Shown here one piece after another: positions 52,932 to 60,972 of a stretch of 64,000 nt of DNA. Origin of the DNA: Nonomuraea sediminis (GTDB lineage Bacteria > Actinomycetota > Actinomycetes > Streptosporangiales > Streptosporangiaceae); the NCBI RefSeq assembly GCF_018531495.1, contig NZ_JAHDTI010000003.1, forward strand, positions 806,001 to 870,000. Direction: 5' to 3'. The position numbers and the translations under genes were made by a program. Within the stretch, counting starts at the first letter, position 1. Every line of letters begins with the position of its first letter. Below the pieces are notes generated by a model, which was given only the letters and a program-made list of their open reading frames with translations, made no database searches and had not been told where the DNA came from.

Positions 52932-53468
52932 ATGACCGAAAAGACCGAAACCGTGCCCGGGTGGCTTGCTCCGGATGAGCTGGAGTCGGTCCGGGGGCGC
53001 ATGCCGATCCTGTACGTCGACGCCGTGCCCGTGCGCGTCGACGAGACCGGCGTCGTGACCCACGTCGGGCTCCTGCTGCGCATCGGTTCGGACGGTACGG
53101 TCAGCCGGGCCCTCGTCTCCGGCCGCGTCCTGCACCACGAGCGGATCCGCGACGCCCTCCTGCGCCACCTGGAGAAGGACCTCGGCCCCGTGGCCCTGCC
53201 GCAGGTGCCGGTGTCACCGCAGCCGTTCACGGTCGCCGAGTACTTCCCGACGCAGGGGGTCACGCCCTACCACGACCCGCGGCAGCACGCCGTGTCGCTG
53301 GTCTACATCGTCCCCGTCGCCGGCGACTGCCGCCCGCGCCAGGACGCGCTCGACCTCGTGTGGTTCACTCCGGAGGAGGCGGCCTCGCCCGCCGTACAGC
53401 AGGAGATGGCCGGCGGCCAGGGCACCCTCCTCAAACAGGCCCTCGCCCACGTCGGCCGCCTCACCTGA
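52932..53468 (+). CDS. NUDIX-family (DUF4916) protein
   Basis: The 178-residue protein resembles actinobacterial NUDIX proteins annotated with DUF4916: VPGWLAPDELESVRGRMPILYVDAVPV, LVSGRVLHHERIRDALLRHLEKDLG and HAVSLVYIVPVAGDCRPRQDALDLVWFTPEEA. The canonical Nudix box is not intact; RVLHHERIRDALLRHLEKDLG occupies its place, so catalysis is doubtful. The ATG at 52932 was chosen over an upstream GTG because of the leaderless-type promoter. Confidence 0.8.
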   Translation: MTEKTETVPGWLAPDELESVRGRMPILYVDAVPVRVDETGVVTHVGLLLRIGSDGTVSRALVSGRVLHHERIRDALLRHLEKDLGPVALPQVPVSPQPFTVAEYFPTQGVTPYHDPRQHAVSLVYIVPVAGDCRPRQDALDLVWFTPEEAASPAVQQEMAGGQGTLLKQALAHVGRLT

Positions 53469-53579
53469 CCTCTCCCCCACCCCACCCGGCGCTCGCCCAA
53501 CCAGGCCGGCCGCCCCCTTGCCACGCCCACCCACACCTCCGCCCCCCGTGCACGGCGAAGCCCCATCCCCCTCCCACCA

Positions 53580-53960
53580 CGCGCCCAAGCCACCCGCGCA
53601 CACCGCGCCGCCCGGCCCACACACCCGCGCCGTTCCCCCGCACACGCCGCGCCGCCCGGCCCACACACCCCGCGCCGTTCCCCCGCACAGGCCGCACCAC
53701 TCAGCCCGTGCATGCACAGCAATGCCCGCCGCCGCGCACGCCGTGCCGTTCCCCCGCACACGCCGCGTCACTCAGCCCGTGCACGCCGCACCACTCCCGC
53801 GCACACACAGCACCGCCGCCACCGCGCACGCCGTGCCGCCCGCCCGCCCGCGTTGCCGTCCCGTGTTGCGGCGAGGCGCCACTCGCCACACGCACGAGGC
53901 ACGTCACCCAGGCGCCGGGCATCCCGCTCGTCGCGCGCACCCCGCGCCGCTCCCCCGCAC
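53580..53960. repeat. C-rich region of degenerate 45- to 70-bp repeats, no convincing gene
   Basis: The gap 53469-54011 lacks a believable gene. It is very C-rich on the plus strand and contains recurring blocks: GCCGTTCCCCCGCACA occurs exactly at 53629, 53674 and 53745, followed by GCCGCGCC or GGCCGCACCACTCAGCCCGTG variants. Open frames on both strands only reflect the repeat. It lies just upstream of the histidine-kinase gene. Confidence 0.65.
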
Positions 53961-54011
53961 ACCAGGGGGAAGCCGGGTGGTGTGGGGGATGGAGGGTGGG
54001 GTGGGGCGATT

Positions 54012-54017
54012 TACGCT
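54012..54017 (+). promoter_or_regulatory. Probable -10 box (TACGCT) for the histidine kinase
   Basis: TACGCT ends 7 nt before the ATG at 54025, the start of the membrane-helix frame. This places the original kinase start at 54025 rather than 54290. Confidence 0.45.
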
Positions 54018-54024
54018 GGGCGGT

Positions 54025-54289
54025 ATGTGGTGGGTGGCGCTGGTTGCCGTGGGTTGGGTGCTGTACGGGCTGGCGCTTCGGTGCACGGCCGGCGTGGCGG
54101 GGTCCGCGGTGGGGGTCACGGTGGTGGGGGCCATGGTGGTCGCCGCGGTGGTGGGGATGGATGCGCGGGGCGTCCTGGGGGTCGGCGTCGTGGCGGCGGG
54201 GTTCGGGGCCTCGCTGTGGGCGCTGATGGGGACGGCGCGGGCATGCCCGGCGGCGGGCGCTGGCCGCCTACCGGGAGGGCGTTCCCGGG
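54025..54289 (+). other. Detached N-terminal membrane part of the histidine kinase (frameshifted)
   Basis: From ATG 54025 the frame encodes WWVALVAVGWVLYGLALRC and two or three further hydrophobic helices up to GASLWALMGTARA (about 54240). The adjoining frame then supplies ARRRALAAYREGVPG directly before the annotated kinase start. Skipping one base near 54244 joins them into one protein of normal layout. The first frame remains open to 54471 without looking protein-like. I read this as a one-base insertion or a sequence error. Confidence 0.6.
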
Positions 54290-56158
54290 ATGGCAGGTAT
54301 GGCGGCGGACGTCGAGCGGTGGCGATACGCGGCGGAGCTGCACGACACGGCCGCGCACCGGCTCACCGGGGTGACCGTGGGGGCGTCCGCCGCGCTCCGG
54401 CTGCGGGATGCGGGGCTCGTGGGCGAGGCGTTGCGGCATGCCGGGGAGGCGGGGCGGCTCGCCGTACGTGAGCTCGGGGAGTTCCCCGCTGGGGATTCGC
54501 TCGAGGAGGTCGACGCGCTGGTCGCCGGGTGGCCTGTCGAGGAGGTGAGCTATCGGCGGGAGGTCGACGCGGCACCGCCCGAGGTGGCGCGGGTCGCGTA
54601 CCGCGTGGTGAGGGAGGCGCTCACCAACGCCCTCCGCTACGCCCGCGGCGCCCAGGTCCACGTGTCCCTCACGACCGATGGCGACCACGTCCACGTCGAG
54701 ATCACCAGCGGCACACGACCCGACCAGACCCCGGAACGCACGGAATCTCATGCCGCCGAGGGGCGCGGCCTCGAGGAAACCCACGGCTTCAGGAGCAGCC
54801 CGACGGGTGACAGAGCGAACGCGCGGGTCGTAGGTGAGCCGGCTGGACCAGCAGAGGCGGTGGGAGGCGGCGCGGACGTCCCAGGCGGGTGGTCCGGGCT
54901 TGTGGGAGCGCCGAGCGAGGGGGTGGGCGCCGAGGTCGCAGGTGAGCTGAGGGGGGCGCGGAGCGACGCGGCAGACGTGGGTGGGGGGTTTGGGTTGGGG
55001 GGGTTGGCGGGGGTGGTTGGGGAGTGTGGGGGGCGGTTCGGGGCTGGGTTTGTGGGGGGTGGGGAGTTCAGGGTTTGGGCGGAGGTGCCGGTTCGGGCGG
55101 GGGATGTGCGGGTGCGGCGGGGTGGGTGGCGGGGGCGGCAGGCGTCCGACTGGGCGTTGGTGGCGCTGGCCGTCGCTTTGTCGGTGGGGTCCAGTCTGTT
55201 GTCGCCGGGTGGGGTGGAGGTGTTGCCGCTGTTCGCCCTGCATGCCGTACCGCTGGGGTGGCGGCGGCGGGCGCCCAGGTGGGGGTTGGCGGTGGCGCTC
55301 GCGGTCTATCCGGTGTTACTGGTGACCGGAGTGGGAGAGCCCGCGGGGGATGTGTTCCTGTGGTCCTGCTGGGTGGAGCTGGCGCTGGTCTACGCCATGG
55401 GGGCGTACGGCGCGGGCCGGGGTGTGCGGCGGCCGGTCGTGATGAGGGCGGGGGGTGTGCTGGGGCCGGTGGGGGTGGCCGTGGTCGGGGGGCTGGCGTT
55501 GGCGTGCGGGCCGGGGATCGTGGGGAATCGGGTTGCCGTGTGGGCGGTGCTGGCGGTGGGGGTGGCCGTGCCGGCGTTCGCGGCGTGGGGGGCGGGGGTG
55601 CTCGCCGCGCGGTCGCGGGGGCGGCGCCGTACTCGGCTCGAAGGGGAGCGTGAGCGCGTGGGGCGGGCAGGGGCCGCGGCGGCGCGGGCCGAGCGGGGCA
55701 GGATCGCGGCAGGGCTGCACGGCACCGCCGTACGGCAGGCCCAGGCGATCGTGGCGGCGGCCGACGACGGGGACCTGGAGGGCGTGAGCGTGGCGGCGCG
55801 GGCGGCGCTGGCCTCGCTGCGGGAGCTCGTGGAGGAGTTGCGGCACGTCGGCGACGCGGAGCCGCCGCCGTCGCTGGACGGGATCCGGCTGCTGGCAGCC
55901 CGGTCCAACGCCGTGGTGCGCTACAGCGGCAGGGGGGCGGTGGTGCCGCCGGTGGAGGTGATGGCCTTCGCGACCGCGCGTACGCTGCTGGCCGAGGGAG
56001 CCACCGAGCTCGACGTCTCCAGGACCCGAGACGGGCTGCTCGTGGCCGGAGCCCCGGGGAGAGGCGTGATGAAACGGCTGGCCAGGACCGCGGACGCGGC
56101 GGGCGGCTGGGTGTCCGTGAACGACGACGGTAAGGCGAGTGTGTGGCTACCAGGGTGA
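54290..56158 (+). CDS. Double histidine kinase (HisKA_3/HATPase + membrane + degenerate kinase)
   Basis: From ATG 54290 (622 residues) the protein has a first dimerisation/phosphorylation helix with His18 (AAELHDTAAHRLTG), an ATPase N-box with Asn113 (REALTNALRYARG) and a G-box GGGFGLGGL (231-239). A foreign-looking insertion of about 85 residues separates N-box and G-box (about 142-228). Membrane helices follow (about 288-435). A second kinase-like unit begins RGRIAAGLHGTAVRQ (His477; the usual Asp after His is Gly) and lacks an N-box, so it is probably inactive. Upstream membrane helices are in another frame. The stop overlaps the response regulator start, forming a two-component pair. Confidence 0.7.
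   Translation: MAGMAADVERWRYAAELHDTAAHRLTGVTVGASAALRLRDAGLVGEALRHAGEAGRLAVRELGEFPAGDSLEEVDALVAGWPVEEVSYRREVDAAPPEVARVAYRVVREALTNALRYARGAQVHVSLTTDGDHVHVEITSGTRPDQTPERTESHAAEGRGLEETHGFRSSPTGDRANARVVGEPAGPAEAVGGGADVPGGWSGLVGAPSEGVGAEVAGELRGARSDAADVGGGFGLGGLAGVVGECGGRFGAGFVGGGEFRVWAEVPVRAGDVRVRRGGWRGRQASDWALVALAVALSVGSSLLSPGGVEVLPLFALHAVPLGWRRRAPRWGLAVALAVYPVLLVTGVGEPAGDVFLWSCWVELALVYAMGAYGAGRGVRRPVVMRAGGVLGPVGVAVVGGLALACGPGIVGNRVAVWAVLAVGVAVPAFAAWGAGVLAARSRGRRRTRLEGERERVGRAGAAAARAERGRIAAGLHGTAVRQAQAIVAAADDGDLEGVSVAARAALASLRELVEELRHVGDAEPPPSLDGIRLLAARSNAVVRYSGRGAVVPPVEVMAFATARTLLAEGATELDVSRTRDGLLVAGAPGRGVMKRLARTADAAGGWVSVNDDGKASVWLPG
54713..54973. other. In-frame insertion inside the kinase ATPase domain
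   Basis: The segment encodes residues 142-228, between the N-box and G-box, where other kinases have only a short lid. It is Gly/Ala/Glu-rich with no domain. Open on both strands, it may be an inserted repeat element maintained in frame. Confidence 0.4.
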
Positions 56159-56805
56159 CGCGGATCGTCGTGGCCGATGACCAGGCCGTGGTCCGGGCGG
56201 GGATCGCGGCCGTGCTGGACGCCGAGCACGACCTGGAGGTCGTGGGGCAGGCCGGCGACGGGGAGGCGGCGTTGGCGCTGGTCCGGGAGCTGGCGCCGGA
56301 CGTGGCGGTCGTGGACGTGCGGATGCCGGTGATGGACGGGCTGAGGACCACGGCGCGGATCGTGGCCGAGGCGCCGGGGACGCGGGTGGTGGTGCTGACG
56401 ACGTTCGGGCTGGACGAGTACGTCTTCTCGGCGTTGCGCGCGGGGGCGGCGGGATTCCTGCTGAAGGACTCGCCGCCGGATCGGGTGATCGAGGCGATCC
56501 GGCTCGTGGCGGCGGGCGAGGCGATGGTGGACCCCGCCGTCACGCGCAGGCTCATCGACCGTTTCACCGCGCAGCCGGAGCCGCCGCGTCCGGCGAGCCT
56601 GCCCGGGCTGACGCCGCGCGAGCGGGAGGTGCTCACGCTGGTGGCCCGCGGGCTGTCCAACGCCGAGATCGCCGGCGCGCTGCGGCTCAGCCCCGCCACG
56701 GTGAAGGACCACGTGGCGGCCGTCCTGACCAAGCTCGGAGTCCGCAACCGCCTGCACGCCACCATCGCCGCCTACGAGTCGGGGCTGATCACACCCGCCA
56801 CGTAG
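56155..56805 (+). CDS. NarL/LuxR-type response regulator
   Basis: The 216-residue regulator has a receiver (Asp8-Asp9, phospho-acceptor Asp54 in VVDVRMPVMDG, Thr in LTTFG, Lys in LLKDSPP) and a LuxR helix-turn-helix (LTPREREVLTLVARGLSNAE, then SPATVKDHVAAVLTKLG). The GTG at 56155 overlaps the kinase stop (GTGA); a GTG at 56143 would add four residues. It is the output partner of the damaged double kinase. A strong hairpin follows. Confidence 0.88.
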   Translation: MTRIVVADDQAVVRAGIAAVLDAEHDLEVVGQAGDGEAALALVRELAPDVAVVDVRMPVMDGLRTTARIVAEAPGTRVVVLTTFGLDEYVFSALRAGAAGFLLKDSPPDRVIEAIRLVAAGEAMVDPAVTRRLIDRFTAQPEPPRPASLPGLTPREREVLTLVARGLSNAEIAGALRLSPATVKDHVAAVLTKLGVRNRLHATIAAYESGLITPAT

Positions 56806-56813
56806 ATCGGGTA

Positions 56814-56831
56814 CCCCGCCGCGCGGCGGGG
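56814..56831. terminator. Perfect 18-bp palindrome after the two-component genes
   Basis: CCCCGCCGCGCGGCGGGG lies 8 nt after the stop. It is fully self-complementary (stem without a stable loop), probably acting as a terminator. No T-tract is present. Confidence 0.55.
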
Positions 56832-56877
56832 GTGCAGGACCGTCCGCCGGCAGGACGAGAAGCGCCGCGACGATTCC

Positions 56878-56883
56878 TAGCGT
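56878..56883 (+). promoter_or_regulatory. Probable -10 box (TAGCGT) for the alpha/beta hydrolase
   Basis: TAGCGT ends 7 nt before the ATG at 56891, predicting a leaderless mRNA. Confidence 0.45.
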
Positions 56884-56890
56884 TCCGGGT

Positions 56891-58042
56891 ATGAGATTGC
56901 TGGCCGGAATTGTGGTGGCCCCGCTCGCGGGAGCCGTGGTCCTGCTGACCCTCGCGTTCCTGATCCCGTACGCGGTCGTGTTCGTCTCCGCCGGGTTGCT
57001 GGCCACGGCGGCCACCGGGTGGTGGTTCGCCAGGCGGACCCGCCTGCGCTGGCCGTACGCGATCGTGCTGCCGGTCGCGCTGGGGCTGCTGTTCCTGTGG
57101 CCTTACCCGGCGACGAGCGGGACGCCGGCGGCCGCGCGGTACTGGGACCTGCCGACGGGGTCGCGGATCGCCTACGTGAAGGTGCCCGCGGTGGGGACGC
57201 CGAGAAGCACGCCGGTGCTCATCCTGCACGGCGGGCCGGGCACCCCGGGTGACGGCGTCCCCGACGCGGGGCCTGAGCTGGCGGCCAAGGGCTTCGACGT
57301 GTACGCCTACGACCAGGTGGGCGCGGGCCGCTCGTCACGGCTGGCCGACGTGAAGGCCTACACCGTGGCCAGGCACGTGGCCGACCTGGACGCGATCAGG
57401 CAGCGCCTGGGCGCCGAGAAGGTCATCCTGGTGGGCAGGTCCTGGGGCGGCACGCTGATCGCCCAGTACCTGGCCGCGCACCCGGACCGGGTGGAAAGGG
57501 CGGTGCTGACCTCGCCGGGCGCCATCTGGGAGCCGCTCTACCCGAACGGCCCCGGCAGCCCCTTCGACCACCTGACCCCGCAGCAGACCGAGCAGGTCGA
57601 CGACCTGACCAGCGGCCCGAGGGTGCTGCTCCAGTCGGTGCTGCTGCAGCTCAACCCGGCCGCCGCGCACTCGCTCGTGGGCGACGCCGAGGCCGACTCC
57701 TACTTCCGCGCGATGCTGCTGGCCGCCAAGGACACCACGAACTGCCCGGGCGCCGCGCCCGCCCCCGCGCACGGCAACCTGCCCGGCTTCTACGCCAACC
57801 AGCTGACCTCGGCCGACGCCGGCACCGTGCCGGATCCGCGGCCCAAGTTGCGCACGGTCCACGTGCCGACGCTGATCGTGCGCGGCGAGTGCGACTACCT
57901 CAGGCCCGAGGTCACCGAGGACTACCGCCGCACGATTCCCGGCGCGAAGTACGTCTACGTCCGCGGCGCCGGCCACTCGATCGCCAACGGACGGCCCGAG
58001 CTCTACCGCAGCCTGCTGACGGACTTCCTCACGAAAGGCTAG
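56891..58042 (+). CDS. Membrane-anchored alpha/beta hydrolase, proline iminopeptidase-like
   Basis: The 383-residue protein has two or three N-terminal membrane helices (about 5-45 and 56-72), then a hydrolase domain. The oxyanion motif HGGPG (113-117), nucleophile Ser184 in GRSWGG, the Asp region in VRGECDYLRPE and the His in GAGHSIAN form the triad. HGGPG plus GxSWGG is the signature of S33 proline iminopeptidases and related esterases. The catalytic domain is probably extracytoplasmic. Its last 14 nt overlap the convergent ppk2 gene. Confidence 0.84.
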   Translation: MRLLAGIVVAPLAGAVVLLTLAFLIPYAVVFVSAGLLATAATGWWFARRTRLRWPYAIVLPVALGLLFLWPYPATSGTPAAARYWDLPTGSRIAYVKVPAVGTPRSTPVLILHGGPGTPGDGVPDAGPELAAKGFDVYAYDQVGAGRSSRLADVKAYTVARHVADLDAIRQRLGAEKVILVGRSWGGTLIAQYLAAHPDRVERAVLTSPGAIWEPLYPNGPGSPFDHLTPQQTEQVDDLTSGPRVLLQSVLLQLNPAAAHSLVGDAEADSYFRAMLLAAKDTTNCPGAAPAPAHGNLPGFYANQLTSADAGTVPDPRPKLRTVHVPTLIVRGECDYLRPEVTEDYRRTIPGAKYVYVRGAGHSIANGRPELYRSLLTDFLTKG

Positions 58043-58817
58043 CGGCGGCGTCGGGGACGCTGTTGTCCAGCCGCGGCGGCCGGCGGTAGCCCTCGCTCGG
58101 CGGCCGGTCCGGCAGCTTCAGCCTGGCCCGCCGTACCTCGGTGTAGGGGATCGTCGAGAGCAGGTGGGTGATCATGTTGATCCTGGCGCGGCGCTTGTCC
58201 TCGCTCTCGACGTCGTACCAGGGAGCCTCGGGGATGTGGGTGTGGATGAGCATCTCGTCCTTGGCGCGGGAGTACTCCTCCCAGCGGGTGATCGACTCCA
58301 GGTCCATCTCCGACAGCTTCCAGCGCCGCATCGGGTCGTCGAGCCGGTCGCGGAAGCGCCGCTCCTGCTCCTCGTCGCTCACCGAGAACCAGTACTTGCG
58401 CAGCAGGATCCCCTCTTCCACCAGCAGCCGCTCGAAGATCGGGCACTGGTGCAGGAACCGGGTGTACTCCTCCTGGGTGCAGAAACCCATGACCCGCTCG
58501 ACCCCGGCCCGGTTGTACCAGCTACGGTCGAACAGCACGATCTCTCCCGCCGCCGGAAGGTGAGCGATGTAGCGCTGGAAGTACCACTGCGTCTGCTCAC
58601 GCTCGGTGGGCGCGGGCAGGGCGGTGATCCGCGCGACGCGCGGGTTGAGATATTCGGCGACCCGCTTGATCGTGCCGCCCTTGCCCGCCGCGTCGCGCCC
58701 CTCGAAGATGATGACCAGCCGCTGCCCCTCGGTTTTCACCCATTCCTGCAGCTTGACCAGCTCCCCCTGCAGGCGGAGAAGCTCCTTCTCGTACGGCTTG
58801 CGCGGCAGTTTCCCCAT
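58029..58817 (-). CDS. ppk2: Polyphosphate kinase 2
   Basis: The 262-residue enzyme transfers phosphate between polyphosphate and nucleoside diphosphates or monophosphates. Walker A is GRDAAGKGG (40-48), Walker B FDRSWYNRAGVE, with the lid region DRLDDPMRRWKLSEMD. It lies 7 nt after the geosmin synthase stop on the same strand, so it may be co-transcribed with the encapsulin operon. However, a TATGAT box overlapping the end of that gene could give it its own leaderless promoter. Confidence 0.9.
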   Translation of the reverse strand: MGKLPRKPYEKELLRLQGELVKLQEWVKTEGQRLVIIFEGRDAAGKGGTIKRVAEYLNPRVARITALPAPTEREQTQWYFQRYIAHLPAAGEIVLFDRSWYNRAGVERVMGFCTQEEYTRFLHQCPIFERLLVEEGILLRKYWFSVSDEEQERRFRDRLDDPMRRWKLSEMDLESITRWEEYSRAKDEMLIHTHIPEAPWYDVESEDKRRARINMITHLLSTIPYTEVRRARLKLPDRPPSEGYRRPPRLDNSVPDAAASLS

Positions 58818-58823
58818 ACCGGG

Positions 58824-58829
58824 ATCATA
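58824..58829 (-). promoter_or_regulatory. Probable -10 box (TATGAT) for ppk2
   Basis: On the minus strand TATGAT is followed by 6 nt and the ATG at 58817. It overlaps the last codons of the geosmin synthase gene, so ppk2 can probably be transcribed independently. Confidence 0.5.
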
Positions 58830-60972
58830 GGCCGCGCATCGTGAGCAGCGGATGGGCCAGCGACGTGCCGAGCCCGGTGGGCTTGAAGGAGAACCCGCGG
58901 GCGCGGCGCAGCTCGGCCTCGTTGTAGCGGCCGCAGGTGCGGTGCCACTGGAGGATGCCGGACATCCAGTCCCGCAGCAGGCTCACGTGCCGGGTGAGCA
59001 CCTCGTGCCTGTCCGTGTCCAGCCCGTCGAGGAACGCGGGCAGGTCGCGGGCCAGGATGTGCTCGAACTGCGCCATCCTGGCGTTGACCAGGTCGGCCAC
59101 CACCTGCGCGGCCCGCCAGCGGTCCACGTCGAGGAAGTGCTGCACGACCAGCACCATGTTGTGCAGGTCGCCCTCGAACTCGACCTCCTTCTGGTAGGAG
59201 TGCAGGTCGTTGACCAGCACGGCGTAGTCCTCGGCGGCGGTCTCCAGCTCGTGCAGCACCCGCGTGTCGCGCAGCGCAGGGTCGACCGTCTGCCAGCAGG
59301 TCAGCCAGGCCAGCGCGAGCGTCATCTCGCTGCCGAACGTGCGCCGGCGCGTCTCGACGTAGTCGATCGGGTCGGGGATGCGGTGCTGCGCGCGGTTGAC
59401 CAGCTCCCACAGCCAGCTCTCCAGCATGTCCTCCACCGTCGAGCGGAAGGCGGCGCGCGCCTTGGGCTCCAGCCGCTCGCGGCTGCGCGGCCACAGGTCG
59501 GCCAGGCCGCGCTCGACCGGGTTGAGCGGCTCGGGCACCGGCTCGCCGTGCAGCGGCATGAACGCGGCCAGCCGCTCGTTGAGCAGCCGCGCCCCCGCCA
59601 GGTCACGGGCGGCGCCGAACACGGCCGGATAGTAGTCGTCGGCGTAGGTTCCCCAGGTCAGCCAGTCGACGGTCAGGCCCAGCCCCTCGGGCGTGGCGTC
59701 GGCGTCGATCATCGCGGCGCAGTACGCCAGGTCGTACCCGGACATCCGCCGCTCGTCCCACAGCCCGCCGTCGCCCAGGAGCCCCATCCGCCGCGCCCAC
59801 GTCAGGGAGCCGGCACGGGCGGCGTCCAGGTGCGGGTTGACGCGGTAGTCGTAGGGCATGCGCAGGCCGGGCACGGGCAGGTGGCCGACCGGCTCGAAGG
59901 GCAGGTAGCGGTGCTGGCGCACCCGGCGTTCCGCGCCGAACACCAGGCCCGACGGGCCCCCGCCGACCACGGCGGCCGCGTTCATGTACCGGCTGGACCT
60001 GATGTGCCACTCGTGCCCGCCCGCCTGCCAGTCCTGCAACCCCTTGACGTACAGCGCCACCGCGGCCTGCTCGTCCGGCGCCACGAGCCGGTCGGCGAAC
60101 AGCGCGGGGATCTCGGTCAGCGCGGTGTTCTCGAACTGCTGCAGCCGGGAGGTCATCAGGTCGTTGACCAGGTCGGCCGCCTCCTGCGTCGGCAGGTCGA
60201 AGAAGCGCTCGAAGACCAGCACGGCGTTGGAGTTCTCGCCCTCCTCGCGCACCTCCCGCTGGTAGGAGAACAGGTCGTTGCGCAGGTGCACGGCGTCGGC
60301 GAACGTGTCGCACAGCACCCGAAGCGGCCTGGTGGGGGCCAGCGCGTCGGGCACCTCGGCCCCCACGGCGTACTCGACGAGACCGGCCGACCAGGGTGCG
60401 CCGCCCACGCGCCGGCGCATCTGGACGTACTCGATCGGGTTGGCGACGCGGCCCCTGTCGATGTTCTCCAGCTCCCACATCGACTCGACCATCAGGTTGT
60501 GCGTGCTGGTGACGAAGCGCCGCCGCCAGCCGGCCGACATCGCGGGCACCGTGCGCGCCCACACGTCGGCCAGCCCCGCCTCGGCCGGGTTCCCTGGCTC
60601 GGGCGGGTCGTCGGACATGAACAGCTCGAGCCGCTCCAGGTGGGCCCTGGCGCCCGCCAGGTCCCGGGAGTGCTTGAACAGCTCGAGGAAGTGGTCGTCG
60701 AAGAAGAACACCCACACGTACCAGTCGGTGATCAGGTCCAGCGTGGGCCCGTCGCAGTCGGGATGGGTGTAGCCGCACATCAGCGCGTAGTCCATCGCCT
60801 CGAGCGCCGCCTCGTCCCAGACCAGGCCGCCGTCGGGCTTGCGCGACGACAGCATGCCCATCCGCGCGGCCCAGGCCGTCGTGTGCTGTCTGGAGCGCTC
60901 GACGTGCGGATTGAGCCGCGCCGGATACGGCGTGTAGAACTCGGGAAGCCGGAACGCCTGCTCCGTTCTCAT
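58825..60972 (-). CDS. geoA: Germacradienol/geosmin synthase
   Basis: The 715-residue bifunctional terpene synthase converts farnesyl diphosphate to germacradienol (N-terminal domain) and on to geosmin (C-terminal domain). In the N-domain the Mg-binding motif is DDHFLE (92-97) and the NSE triad NDLFSYQRE (232-240). In the C-domain the motifs are DDYYP (445-449) and NDLHSYQKE. A linker of about 45 residues (about 330-375) joins the halves and is a candidate shell-targeting segment. The ATG at 60972 overlaps the encapsulin stop by ATGA. Confidence 0.93.
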   Translation of the reverse strand: MRTEQAFRLPEFYTPYPARLNPHVERSRQHTTAWAARMGMLSSRKPDGGLVWDEAALEAMDYALMCGYTHPDCDGPTLDLITDWYVWVFFFDDHFLELFKHSRDLAGARAHLERLELFMSDDPPEPGNPAEAGLADVWARTVPAMSAGWRRRFVTSTHNLMVESMWELENIDRGRVANPIEYVQMRRRVGGAPWSAGLVEYAVGAEVPDALAPTRPLRVLCDTFADAVHLRNDLFSYQREVREEGENSNAVLVFERFFDLPTQEAADLVNDLMTSRLQQFENTALTEIPALFADRLVAPDEQAAVALYVKGLQDWQAGGHEWHIRSSRYMNAAAVVGGGPSGLVFGAERRVRQHRYLPFEPVGHLPVPGLRMPYDYRVNPHLDAARAGSLTWARRMGLLGDGGLWDERRMSGYDLAYCAAMIDADATPEGLGLTVDWLTWGTYADDYYPAVFGAARDLAGARLLNERLAAFMPLHGEPVPEPLNPVERGLADLWPRSRERLEPKARAAFRSTVEDMLESWLWELVNRAQHRIPDPIDYVETRRRTFGSEMTLALAWLTCWQTVDPALRDTRVLHELETAAEDYAVLVNDLHSYQKEVEFEGDLHNMVLVVQHFLDVDRWRAAQVVADLVNARMAQFEHILARDLPAFLDGLDTDRHEVLTRHVSLLRDWMSGILQWHRTCGRYNEAELRRARGFSFKPTGLGTSLAHPLLTMRGL

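Noticed and set aside
53214..53771. Minus-strand frames rich in Cys, Gly and Arg in the C-rich gap
   Set aside because: Their sequence simply reflects the DNA repeats, they exist in several frames at once, and they run into the NUDIX gene.
58029..58817. PPK2 as a certain member of the encapsulin operon
   Set aside because: Only the spacing supports it; a good leaderless promoter sits directly before it, so I report it as a possibility only.
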